Shown in pieces: positions 5,471 through 6,321 of a stretch of 6,321 nucleotides of DNA. Both the position numbers and the translations under genes were made by a program. The notes below the pieces were generated by a model, which searched no databases, was not told the DNA's origin, and saw nothing but the letters and a program-made list of their open reading frames with translations. Each line of letters begins with the position of its first letter. The first letter of the stretch is position 1. Origin of the DNA: Syntrophomonadaceae bacterium (GTDB lineage Bacteria; Bacillota; Dethiobacteria; DTU022); the NCBI GenBank assembly GCA_003558195.1, contig PWMM01000241.1:1-6321 (forward strand), read 5' to 3'.

Positions 5471-5812
5471 ATGGATTTGTTAAAAGAAATTGAAAAGCGG
5501 AATATGAAAGAAAATGTTCCGCGTTTTTCCCCGGGTGATACAGTCAGGGTTTATGTCAAGGTTATTGAGGGCAACCGGGAAAGAACCCAGGCTTTTGAGG
5601 GGGTTGTTATCAGGCGTCAGGGGAGCGGGACGAGGGAAACTTTTACCGTGCGTCGGGTTTCTTTTGGTATTGGTGTGGAGAGGATATTTCCCGTTCACTC
5701 TCCTTCAATTGATAAAATAGAAGTAATCAGGAAAGGTAAAGTACGCCGGGCTAAGCTTTATTACCTGCGTAAACGCAAGGGTAAATCAGCAAGAATTAAA
5801 GAAAGCCGCTAA
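5471..5812 (+). CDS. rplS: 50S ribosomal protein L19
   Basis: L19 sits at the 30S-50S interface of the ribosome and helps form intersubunit bridges. The 113 residues match the family length and pattern: FSPGDTVRV (19-27), QAFEGVVIRRQGSG (40-53), FTVRRVSFGIGVERIFPVHS (58-77) and the basic end RAKLYYLRKRKGKSARIKE (93-111). The ATG at 5471 follows AGGAGG (5455-5460) by ten bases. An extended -10 promoter lies 34 bp upstream, so it is probably transcribed both from the rpsP operon and on its own. No terminator hairpin is seen after its stop, so transcription should continue into lepB 22 bp further on. Confidence 0.99.
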   Translation: MDLLKEIEKRNMKENVPRFSPGDTVRVYVKVIEGNRERTQAFEGVVIRRQGSGTRETFTVRRVSFGIGVERIFPVHSPSIDKIEVIRKGKVRRAKLYYLRKRKGKSARIKESR

Positions 5813-5821
5813 TATTTTTTT

Positions 5822-5831
5822 GGGGTTGATC
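5822..5831 (+). promoter_or_regulatory. Ribosome binding site that selects the TTG start of lepB
   Basis: GGGGTTGATC matches 8 of 10 bases of the long anti-16S complement GGAGGTGATC. Its GGGGT part ends eight bases before TTG 5835, whereas it would be 26 bases before the first ATG (5853) and overlaps the upstream in-frame TTG (5826). This favours 5835 as the start. Confidence 0.65.
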
Positions 5832-5834
5832 TGG

Positions 5835-6321
5835 TTGGGTAAATGGAAAGAGATGTGGGATTGGACACGTTCTATTTTAATTGCGGTCATCCTGGCCTTT
5901 TTGATCCGTATGTTTTTATTTGAAGTGTTTGTGGTTGAGGGTAAGTCAATGTATCCTACTCTTGTTGAAACAGAAAGGCTAATGGTTAATAAAATCGTAT
6001 ACTATTTCAACGAACCACGGCTGGGCGATGTTATTGTATTTGAACACGAACCGGGTCGGGACTTCATTAAGCGGATTATCGGGGTTGAGGGTGATAAAGT
6101 TGAAATTAAAAATGGCCAGGTCTATATTAATGATCAACCCCTGGAAGAACCTTATCTTAATCATGATATTTTCATGCATGATTATGGCCCGGAATTAATT
6201 CCTCCCGGCTATCTGTTTGTTCTTGGCGATCACCGTCAGAACAGCATGGACTCAAGGGATCCGCGGGTTGGTTTTGTTTCGCAGGAGTATTTAAAAGGGC
6301 GGGCCTTTTTAATCTTTTGGC
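5835..6321 (+). CDS. lepB: Type I signal peptidase (Sip/LepB), 3' end outside window
   Basis: Signal peptidase I is a membrane serine protease that cuts signal peptides from exported proteins on the outer face of the membrane. The first 162 residues are present. A short basic start is followed by one membrane anchor (about 13-33, ILIAVILAFLIRMFLFEVFV). Catalytic motifs follow: VEGKSMYPTL (34-43) with nucleophile Ser38, FIKRIIGVEGD (77-87) with general base Lys79, and GDHRQNSMDSRD (131-142). The spacing and single anchor fit the Bacillus SipS type, not the two-anchor E. coli LepB. Only the last few residues should be missing, since such proteins are about 170-185 residues long. I chose TTG 5835 because of the ribosome binding site at 5822-5831; ATG 5853 is the alternative and would shorten the cytoplasmic end by six residues. 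A run of seven Ts (5815-5821) precedes it. Confidence 0.96.
   Translation, partial: MGKWKEMWDWTRSILIAVILAFLIRMFLFEVFVVEGKSMYPTLVETERLMVNKIVYYFNEPRLGDVIVFEHEPGRDFIKRIIGVEGDKVEIKNGQVYINDQPLEEPYLNHDIFMHDYGPELIPPGYLFVLGDHRQNSMDSRDPRVGFVSQEYLKGRAFLIFW

Noticed and set aside
5514..5720. A 68-codon + strand frame inside rplS
   Set aside because: It is out of frame with the clear L19 gene, resembles no family I know, and has no ribosome binding site.
5813..5821. T-run after rplS as a terminator
   Set aside because: No GC stem precedes the Ts. The nearest inverted repeat (5766-5777) is inside rplS and has a 2-base loop, which cannot fold well. The run more likely just precedes the lepB ribosome site.

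Overview
The window is a stretch of bacterial housekeeping chromosome with ten genes, all on the + strand: smc (3' part), ftsY, ylxM, ffh, rpsP, khpA, rimM, trmD, rplS and lepB (5' part). This gene order is the classic arrangement of low-to-mid GC Gram-positives (Bacillota). The direct rpsP-khpA-rimM junction, without the ylqD gene found in Bacillus, the Sip-type signal peptidase with a single N-terminal anchor, and the strong AGGAGG-like ribosome binding sites fit a Clostridia-like member. Genus cannot be fixed from the sequence alone. I see no mobile element, CRISPR array, tRNA, rRNA or sign of transfer.

Region 1-1724 holds the ATPase-head end of the SMC chromosome condensin and, two bases after its stop, FtsY, the SRP receptor GTPase. 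Region 1725-1814 is the main regulatory gap. It holds a near-consensus vegetative promoter (TTGCCA, 17 bp, TATACT with an extended TG) and a perfect 15-bp inverted repeat whose right arm is the ylxM ribosome binding site. Region 1815-3526 encodes YlxM, an SRP-associated helix-turn-helix protein, and Ffh, the SRP54 GTPase. Ffh and FtsY are partners in co-translational membrane targeting, and LepB at the far end removes signal peptides after export, so three parts of the secretion route lie here.

Region 3527-5812 is the translation block: S16 (rpsP), the KH-domain RNA-binding protein KhpA, the 30S maturation factor RimM, the tRNA m1G37 methyltransferase TrmD and L19 (rplS). The 106-bp gap before rpsP can form competing stems. 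The 70-bp gap before rplS has an extended -10 promoter that could raise L19 output above that of rimM and trmD. lepB starts 22 bp after rplS and runs off the right edge.

The most interesting feature is the promoter and hairpin before ylxM. A transcript reading through from smc-ftsY would fold the ylxM ribosome binding site into a stem of about 15-18 bp. A transcript starting at the internal promoter would begin inside the left arm and leave the site free. The layout suggests a switch in which the origin of the transcript decides whether ylxM, and possibly ffh, is translated. Secondary oddities are an LSAGE (not LSGGE) signature in SMC and a Glu at the position of the usual catalytic Asp of TrmD.
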